Source: Oscillospiraceae bacterium (lineage in GTDB: Bacteria > Bacillota > Clostridia > Oscillospirales > Ruminococcaceae). From it: 14,798 bases of DNA. The position numbers and the translations under genes are program-made. The notes under the pieces are model-generated. The model worked only from the letters and a program-made list of their open reading frames with translations. It had not been told where the DNA came from and did not search any database. The stretch spans positions 1 through 14,798 of the forward strand of contig JAGBFZ010000041.1 of NCBI GenBank assembly GCA_018110855.1. Direction: 5' to 3'. Shown here one piece after another: positions 6,911 through 14,694 of this stretch; within the stretch, counting starts at the first letter, position 1; every line of letters begins with the position of its first letter.

Positions 6911-7768
6911 ATGGATTTGATTTTAGATGTTGTGATTGACGCTTTATTAGACTCGGTGAAAATGCTGCCCTTTCTTTATGCCGCATTTCTGCTCATGGAG
7001 TTTATCGAGCATCATGCAGGAGAAAAGCTGTCAACCGTTCTTGAAAAAGCGGGGCATTCAAAGCTGGGCGGCGCCGCAGCAGGAGCAGCGTTAGGCTGTG
7101 TTCCTCAGTGCGGATTTTCCATCGCCGCAACTAATCTCTACGCCAGCAGGATCATCGGTGCAGGAACGCTGATGGCAGTGTATATCTCCACCTCTGACGA
7201 AGCGATACCAATTCTGATAGCTCACCCCGACAAAATAAGCTCTCTCTGGGAGCTCATTGCAGCAAAGCTTATTATCGCTGTGATAGGCGGCGTGCTTTTT
7301 TCATATATCGGAAAATTCCTGCTTTCAAATGATGATGAAGCAGATTTTGACGAAATGTGCAGCGAATGCGGCTGCGGAAGCCATGGTATATGGATCTCCG
7401 CTCTGAAGCATACCATTTCAATATTCATATTCATTCTTATCGTAAATTTTGTTCTGGGATTGATAATTGGATTTGCGGGAGAAGAAAATGTAGCCGATTT
7501 TCTTAATAGCATGGGTATCTTTCAGCCCTTCGCCGCAGCACTTGTGGGTATGATACCAAACTGCGCCGCCTCTGTTATTATCACAGAGCTTTATGCAAAC
7601 GGAAGTATCCCTTTCGGAACCGCTGTGGGCGGTCTTTGTACTGGAGCGGGAATGGGGCTTGCAGTTCTGTTCCGAACAAATAAAAAAATCAAGGACAACC
7701 TTATCTTTGTCCTCTTTCTCTATATCATAGGCGTTCTCAGCGGAATACTGATCAACGCTGCATTTTAG
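6911..7768 (+). CDS. ArsP_2 family (putative manganese/heavy-metal) membrane transporter
   Basis: This polytopic membrane protein is recognised as the family annotated as 'putative manganese transporter' or 10-TM heavy-metal exporter (ArsP_2, formerly DUF2899). It is built from two related halves. GCVPQCGFSIAATNLYASR (62-80) in half one corresponds to GMIPNCAASVIITELYANG (213-231) in half two, about 151 residues apart, each followed by a glycine-rich membrane segment. Each half keeps a P-Q/N-C motif (Cys67, Cys218), probably in re-entrant segments near the transport path. The hydrophilic loop between the halves (139-161) is acidic and carries three cysteines and one histidine (CSECGCGSH, 150-158), a possible metal-sensing or metal-accepting site. 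ATG follows CGGAGA at 6 bases. It is co-transcribed with the next permease. The family is fairly sure; substrate and direction are not proven. Confidence 0.83.
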   Translation: MDLILDVVIDALLDSVKMLPFLYAAFLLMEFIEHHAGEKLSTVLEKAGHSKLGGAAAGAALGCVPQCGFSIAATNLYASRIIGAGTLMAVYISTSDEAIPILIAHPDKISSLWELIAAKLIIAVIGGVLFSYIGKFLLSNDDEADFDEMCSECGCGSHGIWISALKHTISIFIFILIVNFVLGLIIGFAGEENVADFLNSMGIFQPFAAALVGMIPNCAASVIITELYANGSIPFGTAVGGLCTGAGMGLAVLFRTNKKIKDNLIFVLFLYIIGVLSGILINAAF

Positions 7769-7781
7769 GAGTGACTCTGTT

Positions 7782-8891
7782 GTGAGCTTCAAAGAGCTTT
7801 TAAAAAAAGAAGCTGTAACAATTATCGCGGCGGCGGCAGCGCTTATTTCCTGTATGTTCGTTCCCGTAACCGATTATGTGGAATATATTGACGCCAACCT
7901 GATCGGGATCTTATTCTCCCTCATGGCAGTTGTGGCAGGCTTTGCCGAAAATAATGTTTTCAAAAAGCTGTCGGTAAGCGTTATCCGTCTTGCGGGAGAC
8001 ACAAGAAAGCTCGCCACGGTTCTTGTATTTACGGTATTTTTCAGTTCCATGCTTATCACAAATGACGTTGCGCTCATTGCCTTTGTTCCATTTACAATTA
8101 TGCTTTATCAGAAGATAGGGCGTTCTCCGGTCTATGTCATTGTTCTGCAGACGATCGCTGCAAATATGGGAGGAGCGTTTACGCCCATCGGAAATCCGCA
8201 GAATCTTCTTCTGTTCTCAGTTTCGGGAATGTCAGTCCCTGATTTTTTCGGGATCACCTCATATATTGCTGTGATCAGCTTTGTTCTGCTGTTTATATCT
8301 GTACTGTTTATCAGAAAGGAAGAAATAACAATAAGCACTGATGACGATCCTGAAATAAAGAATCATAATTTTCTTGCGCTTTATGCAGCTTTGTTTATTC
8401 TATGTATACTGTATGTATTCAGAGTAATAGATATCATCTATGTCCTGTCATCCGTCTGCCTTGTGATCGCAATAATTCAGCCCAATGTGTTTTCAAAGGT
8501 GGATTATGGGCTTCTTATCACATTTGCCTGCTTTTTCATATTTGTGGGAAATCTGAAAAATATACCCGAGGTATCAAAAGCTATTGTCACAGCTCTCAAC
8601 GGACGGGAATTTGAGTGTTCGCTTATTCTCAGTCAGGTCATTTCAAACGTCCCTGCAGCTGTAATGCTTTCGGGCTTTACCGATAATTACAAAGCTCTCA
8701 TCTTAGGTGCTGATATAGGTGGACTCGGAACACTTATTGCGTCCCTTGCAAGCCTGATCTCCTTTAAATTCTACTCAGCTTCCGTAAGCTCTGGAAAAAG
8801 CAAGCTGAGCTTTATCGGAATATTCACTGCGGCAAACATAATTTTCCTTGCAGTCCTTACAGCCTGCGCAAAGCTGTTTATCCTGAAATAA
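7782..8891 (+). CDS. ArsB/NhaD/citrate-type ion permease (SLC13-like)
   Basis: This is a polytopic permease of the ion transporter superfamily that includes ArsB, NhaD and CitM (CitMHS-type domain). It has about ten membrane segments in 369 residues. Two pseudo-symmetric halves carry the diagnostic motifs: TNDVALIAFVPF (93-104) and PIGNPQNLLL (135-144) in the first half, and SQVISNVPAAVMLSGF (284-299) with GADIGGLGTLIASL (309-322) in the second. The N-D and G-N-P helical hairpins normally form the substrate and cation sites and are intact. The start is GTG; AGGAG overlapping the preceding TAG stop lies 10 bases before it, so translation is probably coupled to the upstream transporter. Substrate (dicarboxylate, arsenite, sodium/proton or other anion) cannot be decided from sequence alone. 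No terminator was recognised before the next promoter. Confidence 0.85.
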   Translation: MSFKELLKKEAVTIIAAAAALISCMFVPVTDYVEYIDANLIGILFSLMAVVAGFAENNVFKKLSVSVIRLAGDTRKLATVLVFTVFFSSMLITNDVALIAFVPFTIMLYQKIGRSPVYVIVLQTIAANMGGAFTPIGNPQNLLLFSVSGMSVPDFFGITSYIAVISFVLLFISVLFIRKEEITISTDDDPEIKNHNFLALYAALFILCILYVFRVIDIIYVLSSVCLVIAIIQPNVFSKVDYGLLITFACFFIFVGNLKNIPEVSKAIVTALNGREFECSLILSQVISNVPAAVMLSGFTDNYKALILGADIGGLGTLIASLASLISFKFYSASVSSGKSKLSFIGIFTAANIIFLAVLTACAKLFILK

Positions 8892-8906
8892 AACCATAAA
8901 TTGCAT

Positions 8907-8935
8907 TTGAAAAATACTCTGAAACAGTATATAAT
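8907..8935 (+). promoter_or_regulatory. Promoter of the GH44 gene
   Basis: TTGAAA (8907-8912) and a perfect TATAAT (8930-8935) are separated by 17 bases, about 37 bases before the ATG at 8973. AGGAG at 8961-8965 precedes the start by 7 bases. A TTGCAT six bases further upstream gives a 23-base spacer and is less likely the -35. Confidence 0.75.
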
Positions 8936-8972
8936 TAATCTATGGATCATTCAGTAGTATAGGAGTCTGCCA

Positions 8973-11042
8973 ATGAAAAAGTATAAACAGATAATATCCT
9001 GCGCCGCAGCTATTGCCGCCGCCTGTACATTCACGGGCAAGGCATTTGCAGACAGTGAAATGTTTGTTGAAATTATTCCCCCAACAGGCGGCGCCAGCAT
9101 TTTTGTGGATACGGACAAAGGGCATAAAAAGATCAGCCCCTACATTTACGGCATAAACGATATCGGAGATCTGAATAGTATATCCCCCACTGTCATCAAA
9201 CAGAGAAGCACTTCTATCTCAACCTATAACTGGGAAACAAACTATTCCAATTCCGGTGCGCAGGGAATGAACGTCAACGATATCTCTCTTGTGGACGATT
9301 ACCCCTCCTCCAAATGGGGATCACCTGCTCTGTATGCGGAAAAGCTGACCACAAGGAGCAGAATGTATAATATCCCCGTTAAGCTGCTGACGCTGCCGAT
9401 GATGGGCTATGCAGCCGCCGATTCAATGGGTATCGTGTCAAACGATGAAGCGTCAAAGGAGACCCGGTGGAAGAAGGTTTTATTTAATAAAAATGATACA
9501 TACCTCAATCATCCCGATATATATGATGATACGGTATATATTGACGAATATGTGAGTTATCTTGTCAATCGTTTCGGAACCGCCGCCGAGGGTGGGATAA
9601 ACGGTTATTTCCTTGACAGCGAGCCTGACAAATGGAATGAGAATTTCCCTGTATTAAATCAGCCTCCCCTGACATTTGCGGAGCTTGCGGATCGTTCTGC
9701 AAATCTGGCAAATGCTGTAAAGGCTATCGACAGCAATGCTTTTGTTTTTGGTCCCTCATTAAGCGGACTTCAGGGCTGTATTGATCTCGGAAGCCCTTCG
9801 GATACAGGACTTTCGCCTGCCGAAAATGAGTATTCATGGTTTATCGACTATTATCTGAGCGAAATGCGGGCACGAAGCGCCCAGACAGGCTACCGTCTCC
9901 TTGATGTGCTTGACGTTCACTATTATACAGAAGCACAGACGCCTCTTGGTGAGGACATCAGAACAAGCACTGACCAGATCGCTGACGCTCTGAGAATGCA
10001 GTCGGTCAGAACACTTTGGGATCCCGATTATACTGAGACCTCTGTCACCGTAATGATGAATAAGCAGTTCACCCCGGTTATCCCCACACTTCAGGCATCC
10101 ATACGAATGAATTATCCCAAAACAAGACTGTCCTTTTCCGAATATGATTTCGGCGGCGGTGAAAATATGAGCGGTGCTATTGCAGAAATAGACGCTTTGG
10201 GTGTATTTGCCGAGCAGGAGGTATATCTTGCCTGCCTGTCTCCCCTTTCGGAAAAATATCCATTCCAGAAGGCGGCTCTGAATCTCTATACAGACTATGA
10301 CGGCAAAGGCAGCAGCTTCGGAGATACTCTTGTTTTCTCAGAAAACCATAACGATGAATTAAGCTCTGTGTATGCCGCTGTGGATTCGGATGAACCCGAT
10401 AAGCTGAAGATCATTCTCACCAACAAGCAGATGGTTACAGATAAAGATCTTGAGATCGTGATAAGCTCAGAAAAATACAGCTACGAGCTTGAAAACGCAT
10501 TTGCCATAAATCCTGAAAATGCCTTAATTGACGAGTGCGATTTGGATAAATTCACACTTGAGGATAATACAGTGTCATTCACTGCTGACCCTATGGGAGC
10601 ATATCTCCTTGTTTTAAACGGAACATCCGTCAAAGAAACAGAAATATCCGACAGTATATGGACAACGGACAACTCCGAAAGCGTAACGGGTATTTCAGAT
10701 GAGCCTGATGCATCCGCAGAAAATACAGCTGCTTCCGACACCGAATCTCTTATTGTTATTTCGGACATGACCGAATCCGAAGCATCTGTAATTTACCCCT
10801 CAGACGAAACTGTACCCGACCTTACCGAGTCTCAGACAGTATCTTCAGAAACCACAGACGTTACTGTCTCAGAAACCGAGCTGACCGAAAATACAAGCAT
10901 TTCCGAAGAAACGTCAGAAAGTAAGTTTACCGAGGACGAAAAATCTCCGTCTGTTCCACTGCCTCTAAAAATCATTATCAGCATGATGTGCCTCACTGTG
11001 ATAGGCGGCGTATTCTATATTCTGTTTTTTGACAGAAAATAA
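8973..11042 (+). CDS. Secreted, membrane-anchored glycoside hydrolase family 44 protein
   Basis: GH44 enzymes are retaining endo-beta-glucanases/xyloglucanases. In order, the 689 residues show a signal peptide (1-26, cleavage near AFA-DS), a (beta/alpha)8 catalytic domain (about 40-440), a C-terminal beta domain (about 445-550), a Ser/Thr/Glu/Asp stalk (about 555-660) and a membrane anchor (664-685) ending DRK. Recognition rests on HKKISPYIYGIN (51-62), STYNWETNYSN (83-93), MMGYAAAD (143-150), LDSEPDKW (214-221), DVLDVHYYTEA (311-321) and FSEYDFGGG (388-396). The acid/base is Glu217 and the nucleophile Glu390, 173 residues apart as in characterised GH44 enzymes. Oddities: the usual Asn before the acid/base is Ser216, and the WGGN motif before YNW is Gln77-Arg-Ser-Thr. 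There is no dockerin, carbohydrate-binding module or LPXTG signal. It is a single-gene unit with its own promoter and terminator. The family is sure; activity on cellulose is not. Confidence 0.9.
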   Translation: MKKYKQIISCAAAIAAACTFTGKAFADSEMFVEIIPPTGGASIFVDTDKGHKKISPYIYGINDIGDLNSISPTVIKQRSTSISTYNWETNYSNSGAQGMNVNDISLVDDYPSSKWGSPALYAEKLTTRSRMYNIPVKLLTLPMMGYAAADSMGIVSNDEASKETRWKKVLFNKNDTYLNHPDIYDDTVYIDEYVSYLVNRFGTAAEGGINGYFLDSEPDKWNENFPVLNQPPLTFAELADRSANLANAVKAIDSNAFVFGPSLSGLQGCIDLGSPSDTGLSPAENEYSWFIDYYLSEMRARSAQTGYRLLDVLDVHYYTEAQTPLGEDIRTSTDQIADALRMQSVRTLWDPDYTETSVTVMMNKQFTPVIPTLQASIRMNYPKTRLSFSEYDFGGGENMSGAIAEIDALGVFAEQEVYLACLSPLSEKYPFQKAALNLYTDYDGKGSSFGDTLVFSENHNDELSSVYAAVDSDEPDKLKIILTNKQMVTDKDLEIVISSEKYSYELENAFAINPENALIDECDLDKFTLEDNTVSFTADPMGAYLLVLNGTSVKETEISDSIWTTDNSESVTGISDEPDASAENTAASDTESLIVISDMTESEASVIYPSDETVPDLTESQTVSSETTDVTVSETELTENTSISEETSESKFTEDEKSPSVPLPLKIIISMMCLTVIGGVFYILFFDRK
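10635..10952 (+). other. Low-complexity Ser/Thr/acidic stalk of the GH44 protein
   Basis: Residues about 555-660 are mostly Ser, Thr, Glu and Asp, with recurring SET, TES and TEN triplets but no strict period. It precedes the C-terminal membrane segment and resembles a cell-wall-spanning stalk that holds the catalytic domain away from the membrane. It may be glycosylated. Confidence 0.7.
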
Positions 11043-11061
11043 TACTAATGGAGATAAGTAT

Positions 11062-11100
11062 AAATCCCGCTGTTGTCATTGCAGCGGGATTTATTATTTT
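11062..11100 (+). terminator. Rho-independent terminator after the GH44 gene
   Basis: A perfect 11-bp stem (AAATCCCGCTG at 11062-11072 with CAGCGGGATTT at 11082-11092) closes a 9-base loop and is followed by ATTATTTT. It starts about 20 bases after the TAA stop. The flanking A and T runs may let it also act on the opposite strand. Confidence 0.9.
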
Positions 11101-11103
11101 ATA

Positions 11104-11142
11104 ATATAGAAAAGGCACCCTTGACAAAAATCAAAGGTTGCC
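11104..11142 (-). terminator. Rho-independent terminator of the 96-residue protein gene
   Basis: On the minus strand, GGCAACCTTTGA pairs with TCAAGGGTGCC (11114-11142) with one mismatch and one bulge around a T-rich loop. It is followed by TTTTCTAT. It begins 25 bases after the stop of the leftward gene and sits tail to tail with the GH44 terminator. Confidence 0.75.
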
Positions 11143-11167
11143 AAAATATCAAATTGCTTTGTAAATG

Positions 11168-11458
11168 TTACCTTGAAAGCCACGCATAAGCGATATCGAG
11201 AGCCTCATAAAGGCTGCTTTTTTCGCTCTGCTTGATGATAGCCTCAACGGGGCTGAGCTTTTCATCGGTAGCCATTTTGTAGATCTTGACCTTGCTGGCA
11301 ACATCAAGATCGCCTACCTTGGTCTTTTCCATTATCTGCATCATAATAACATAGGTGTCGTACATATTGCCGTAATATATCTGATCCCCTTTTCTTACCA
11401 GCGGATAACCCTTGTAGGTAAAGAAATCTGTCTTTTTTGCTTCTGCTGCGTCACTCAT
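11168..11458 (-). CDS. Small conserved-type hypothetical protein (96 aa)
   Basis: I do not recognise a named family. The 96-residue protein is soluble, mixed charge, and looks like a short beta-hairpin N-terminal part (DFFTYKGYPLVRKGDQIYYG, 11-30) followed by helices. The helical part includes a Met-rich segment YVIMMQIMEKTK (36-47) and a C-terminal helix ending YEALDIAYAWLSR (84-96). I recall similar small proteins starting with an FFTYKGxPLVR motif in Clostridia, but this is memory, not a search. ATG is preceded by a perfect AAGGAGG at 7 bases (11466-11472). It has its own near-consensus promoter and terminator, which indicates a genuine, probably well expressed, single-gene unit. The function is unknown. 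Confidence 0.8.
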   Translation of the reverse strand: MSDAAEAKKTDFFTYKGYPLVRKGDQIYYGNMYDTYVIMMQIMEKTKVGDLDVASKVKIYKMATDEKLSPVEAIIKQSEKSSLYEALDIAYAWLSR

Positions 11459-11507
11459 AGCTGTTCCTCCTTATATCATAGTCTGATCTGCAAATCTTCT
11501 TGAAAAC

Positions 11508-11536
11508 ATTATATCACAAAAATATCTAAAAATCAA
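11508..11536 (-). promoter_or_regulatory. Promoter of the 96-residue protein gene
   Basis: On the minus strand, TTGATT (11531-11536) and a perfect TATAAT (11508-11513) have a 17-base spacer, with TG one base before the -10. It lies about 50 bases upstream of the ATG at 11458. It is downstream of the Gld-like operon, whose transcription may read into it, since no convincing terminator was found at 11537-11633. Confidence 0.78.
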
Positions 11537-11633
11537 GTAGTTTTTAACATTTTCATAATTTTTATTAAAAAAGATTTTGCCAATCGAATAATTCAATCAT
11601 AACATATACATAATGCGGAATTTGTCACAACAG

Positions 11634-13097
11634 TTACCATGTGGTAACAATATTCTCACCGTTCAGAAGATGCTCTGTATTTTCAATAAGCCTGTTTACA
11701 TAAGAAGTCCTGCATCTGAAGCTGGTCCTGCCGTTAAGGCGGATAATGGATTTTCTGTCTGTTGAATTTATAAACTCAAGCTTATCCACACCGTTTTCGT
11801 GAATTATCGTAATAGTGATATCCGCAGGGTCGGTACATTCCTCAAGATACATCTCCTCGGCAGGCGCACGGAGAATATACTGATAATAATCCTTGAAGAT
11901 GTCCTCGGAAACATCCTGAATGCCCTCACATTCCACATTGAAAGCCTCGCTTCCGCCGCTCAGCTCAAATGCTGCGCTTTTGTCAGCAGTCTCGATCTCA
12001 AGAGTGTTGATGGTGTAAATATAGGTGCTTGTTATCATGGACATGGTAATATCCAGAGGCATTACAGTTGCCCACGGCAGTATGCTGTAATCGAACATAT
12101 AAATTATGTCAATACCGTCTGCCATGCAGTATCTTCCCTTGGGAATACCATTTTCATCGGTGTACTCATTTCCGACAAGCAGATAGAAATCTCCGCCTGT
12201 AATATCATAGCTCACCTCGCAGAATGGATCTGCCAGACCAAACTGAGCAATGATCTCATCTGTGGGAGCAGCAACCGCTATCTCGGTAGCAGTGAGATTG
12301 AATACACTGTATATCAGATCGTATGAAGTATCGGGATTCAGATCGAGACAAACAGGGCTTGTCATAACATGGCTGGAGGAATTTCCGTAAACCGCATCTT
12401 CATCATCCTGACGGACATCGTATTCAAGAACGATATCGTAATCTATATCCTCTCGGGAGATGGTAATGCTTGTTATTTTTGTGTAGTCGGTGGTGTCATT
12501 TTCATCCTCCGCCTGCTTTGCTGTGTAAACCGTCTTGGCAAGGAAATAAAATCTGTCATTAAGGAACACTTCCACATCGGAGGTATCTACCGCATAAACG
12601 GTATTTTCACCCTTGAATGAAGCATAGGTAAGTCCGTCAGAGGGAGAATCGTTACCGATAAGCAGCTCCTTCACATCAGAACCTCCGCCGAAGGTTACTG
12701 TAACCTCAGCGCGGGGCTTGTCAAGTCCGTAAACCGACAGATCCTCCGCATTATCCGAAGCGACCTGCTGAGAAGTGAGAGTGGCTGCGCTTGAGCATAT
12801 GCTGTTCACAGCCACAGCACTGTGAGGAAGACCGATAAAATCCTTAACAAACCATGAGCTGTCATTATATTTAACAATGTCATATTCACCCGACTCGTTT
12901 GACACATGGATATTGTCTATCTGAGCGGGATCCTTGTCATAAAGGAGTCTGGAAAGAGTATTTGAAGCAGCAGTAGTCTCCTCGACCGCCTCCGAAGGCT
13001 CCTCCGCATCTCCCATAACATTCAGCAGGATAACAGCGGCTGCAAGCACGACAAGCGTCGCAGCACCGATTATCAAAAGCTTAACATTGGACTTCAT
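11634..13097 (-). CDS. DUF4340 domain-containing protein, partner of the Gld-like ABC system
   Basis: This is a membrane-anchored extracytoplasmic protein. An N-terminal membrane helix (7-28) is followed by an acidic linker (29-45) and a long outside domain. DUF4340-type units appear twice. One is YGLDKPRAEVTVTFG to about 180, with LLIGND (145-150) and TVYAVD (166-171). The second is FGLADPFCEVSYDITGG to about 345, with LLVGNEY (306-312) and IIYMFDYSILPW (331-342). The biochemical role is unknown; in Clostridia and many other bacteria the family is encoded after GldG-like proteins of ABC-2 exporters. Here its ATG directly abuts the TAA of the GldG gene (TAAATG), and its AAGGAG (13108-13113) lies inside that gene, 10 bases from the start, so the two are translationally coupled. 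The length of 487 is normal for the family. The domain call is fairly sure. Confidence 0.85.
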   Translation of the reverse strand: MKSNVKLLIIGAATLVVLAAAVILLNVMGDAEEPSEAVEETTAASNTLSRLLYDKDPAQIDNIHVSNESGEYDIVKYNDSSWFVKDFIGLPHSAVAVNSICSSAATLTSQQVASDNAEDLSVYGLDKPRAEVTVTFGGGSDVKELLIGNDSPSDGLTYASFKGENTVYAVDTSDVEVFLNDRFYFLAKTVYTAKQAEDENDTTDYTKITSITISREDIDYDIVLEYDVRQDDEDAVYGNSSSHVMTSPVCLDLNPDTSYDLIYSVFNLTATEIAVAAPTDEIIAQFGLADPFCEVSYDITGGDFYLLVGNEYTDENGIPKGRYCMADGIDIIYMFDYSILPWATVMPLDITMSMITSTYIYTINTLEIETADKSAAFELSGGSEAFNVECEGIQDVSEDIFKDYYQYILRAPAEEMYLEECTDPADITITIIHENGVDKLEFINSTDRKSIIRLNGRTSFRCRTSYVNRLIENTEHLLNGENIVTTW

Positions 13098-14666
13098 TTA
13101 CTTGCTTCTCCTTCTGATGAAAACCACTGTTCCAATAATGAGAACAGCAACAGGAATAATTACAATGAACAGGGTAAAATATCTGTTAGCAGTTCCGCTG
13201 TCAATATCGAAGCTGTCTGCGCCAAGATCCTTTGCAACGATAGAAATACCGCTGTTCTTGCCCGCCATTGTGTTCACAACTGAAATGAAATAATCACCGT
13301 TGTTGAAATAGGTGGTGGAAGTAAAGCTCTCATCAAGAGTCTCGGAGGAACCGATGACAAGAACATTGCTGAACACCATTTGGTTTTCCTCATCGAAAAT
13401 ATACTTTCTTCCGAGAGCCATAGTGGTCTGAACGCCGTAATTTATACCTGCTGTGTCGCCGTTCTTGATTGCCTGCTGAACCTCGTCTGTCATAATAAAT
13501 GCAGTATCCTTGGTCTGAAGCAGAGGAACAGTGCTTCTTGTATCCTTATTTTCAAAAAGCAGCGTAAGAGGTCTTGACTGGAAATCAATAACAGGAAGCG
13601 AGGAATTGGCAAGGTTTGTGGAATAATCATTCTCAGTGATATAATCACGGATAACATAAAGATTCTGACTCTGAAGATTGTTCATGTCGCTGTCCGCAAC
13701 AATACCGTCCTCCACACGGATACCCCATTCCTCAAGGAATGTACCCATGTTGCTCATAGTCTTCTGGCTGTAATCGGCAAAGTAGATGAGACTTCTGCCC
13801 AGCTTTCCGTCATTGTCAAGAAAAGCATAAAGCATATCAATAACAGTGGAATCATAGTCATTGAGAGGAGCGTTGATAACAACTATATCCGTATCCTCAG
13901 GGATAGTCTCAGCAAGAGGATTTATCTCGCTGACTTCATAGCCGTTGGAAGCAAGGAGATTATATACGTTATCATAGGAAGTACCCGAAGTCTCGCTCTT
14001 GAATACCACTGCCTTGATAGGATCGGGATCGGTAACATACATGATAGCGGAGGTGATCTCCTGCTCAGCCTTTGAAGACACAGGAACTTCTGCATATGAG
14101 AAGCTGCTGTAATCAAACTGAGACTCGGTATTGTAAAGGTCCTGAATACCGAAAACCTTGATACGGCCGTTAGCCTCGTTTTCCACGATAATGCTGTACT
14201 GATTGATCTCGCCCTTATAGGACTCCTTGTAACGCTCGGCATAGGTGGGGTCTGCTATCATATCCACAAAGGTAAGATTTACGAGATCGCTGTAAATGGA
14301 ATACTTTTTCAGCACCTCATATGCCTGCTTGTAGTAAATATATGTGGCAGTCTGGAAGGTAAGTTCATCGGAGAGACAAACGATATTCACAGGCTGATTC
14401 AGAGTGTTAAGATAATCTATTGTCTGCTGAGATATCTCGAAATTTCCGTTTGTGGTAAGGTCAATTGACATATTCACCTTATTTGAAGCCATGTTAACAA
14501 TAACATTCACAAGCACAACGATCGCCACAACGATAATTGTGATAGCAGCTGCAATGGAGCCGTATTTCAGCTTTCTTTTGTTAAAGCTGCCCTTTTTCTT
14601 CTCAACAGCACCGTCTGAAGAAATCTCGGCAGAATTTATCTCAGCTTCGTTTTTCTTTTTAGCCAT
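13098..14666 (-). CDS. GldG-family ABC transporter auxiliary protein
   Basis: The 522-residue protein is the GldG-like (ABC_transp_aux) component of an ABC-2 type export system. It has a basic cytosolic N-terminus (KKK at 3-5 and 23-25, RK at 31-32), a membrane helix (about 38-60), a large outside domain beginning with a SIDLTTNGNFEISQQT-like motif (67-82), and a second membrane helix near the C-terminus (about 496-516) followed by RRRSK. The motif after the first helix matches the DLTxxxxxxLS region of GldG proteins. A TTG three codons upstream was rejected as the start because it touches the ribosome binding site, whereas ATG at 14666 has AAAGGA 9 bases upstream. It starts 28 bp after the permease stop. 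GldG with GldA and GldF supports gliding in Bacteroidetes; in Firmicutes without gliding the substrate is unknown. Confidence 0.88.
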   Translation of the reverse strand: MAKKKNEAEINSAEISSDGAVEKKKGSFNKRKLKYGSIAAAITIIVVAIVVLVNVIVNMASNKVNMSIDLTTNGNFEISQQTIDYLNTLNQPVNIVCLSDELTFQTATYIYYKQAYEVLKKYSIYSDLVNLTFVDMIADPTYAERYKESYKGEINQYSIIVENEANGRIKVFGIQDLYNTESQFDYSSFSYAEVPVSSKAEQEITSAIMYVTDPDPIKAVVFKSETSGTSYDNVYNLLASNGYEVSEINPLAETIPEDTDIVVINAPLNDYDSTVIDMLYAFLDNDGKLGRSLIYFADYSQKTMSNMGTFLEEWGIRVEDGIVADSDMNNLQSQNLYVIRDYITENDYSTNLANSSLPVIDFQSRPLTLLFENKDTRSTVPLLQTKDTAFIMTDEVQQAIKNGDTAGINYGVQTTMALGRKYIFDEENQMVFSNVLVIGSSETLDESFTSTTYFNNGDYFISVVNTMAGKNSGISIVAKDLGADSFDIDSGTANRYFTLFIVIIPVAVLIIGTVVFIRRRSK

Positions 14667-14675
14667 TTTATTCAA

Positions 14676-14681
14676 TCCTTT
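14676..14681 (-). promoter_or_regulatory. Ribosome binding site fixing the ATG start of the GldG-family gene
   Basis: AAAGGA on the minus strand ends 9 bases before ATG at 14666-14664. The in-frame TTG at 14675-14673 directly adjoins this site and cannot be used with it, so the protein is three residues shorter than the longest open frame. Confidence 0.75.
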
Positions 14682-14694
14682 CAGTTAAAAATCC

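Noticed and set aside
10635..10952. Tandem repeat in the 3' part of the GH44 gene
   Set aside because: The region is compositionally biased but has no constant repeat unit; it is better described as a low-complexity stalk.
11560..11600. Near-palindrome around 11582-11598 as terminator of the Gld-like operon
   Set aside because: The arms are A/T rich, include a mismatch and leave almost no loop, so a stable hairpin is unlikely.
11799..12326. 175-codon open frame on the plus strand inside the DUF4340 gene
   Set aside because: Antisense shadow of a clearly coding frame; no promoter or ribosome binding site supports it.
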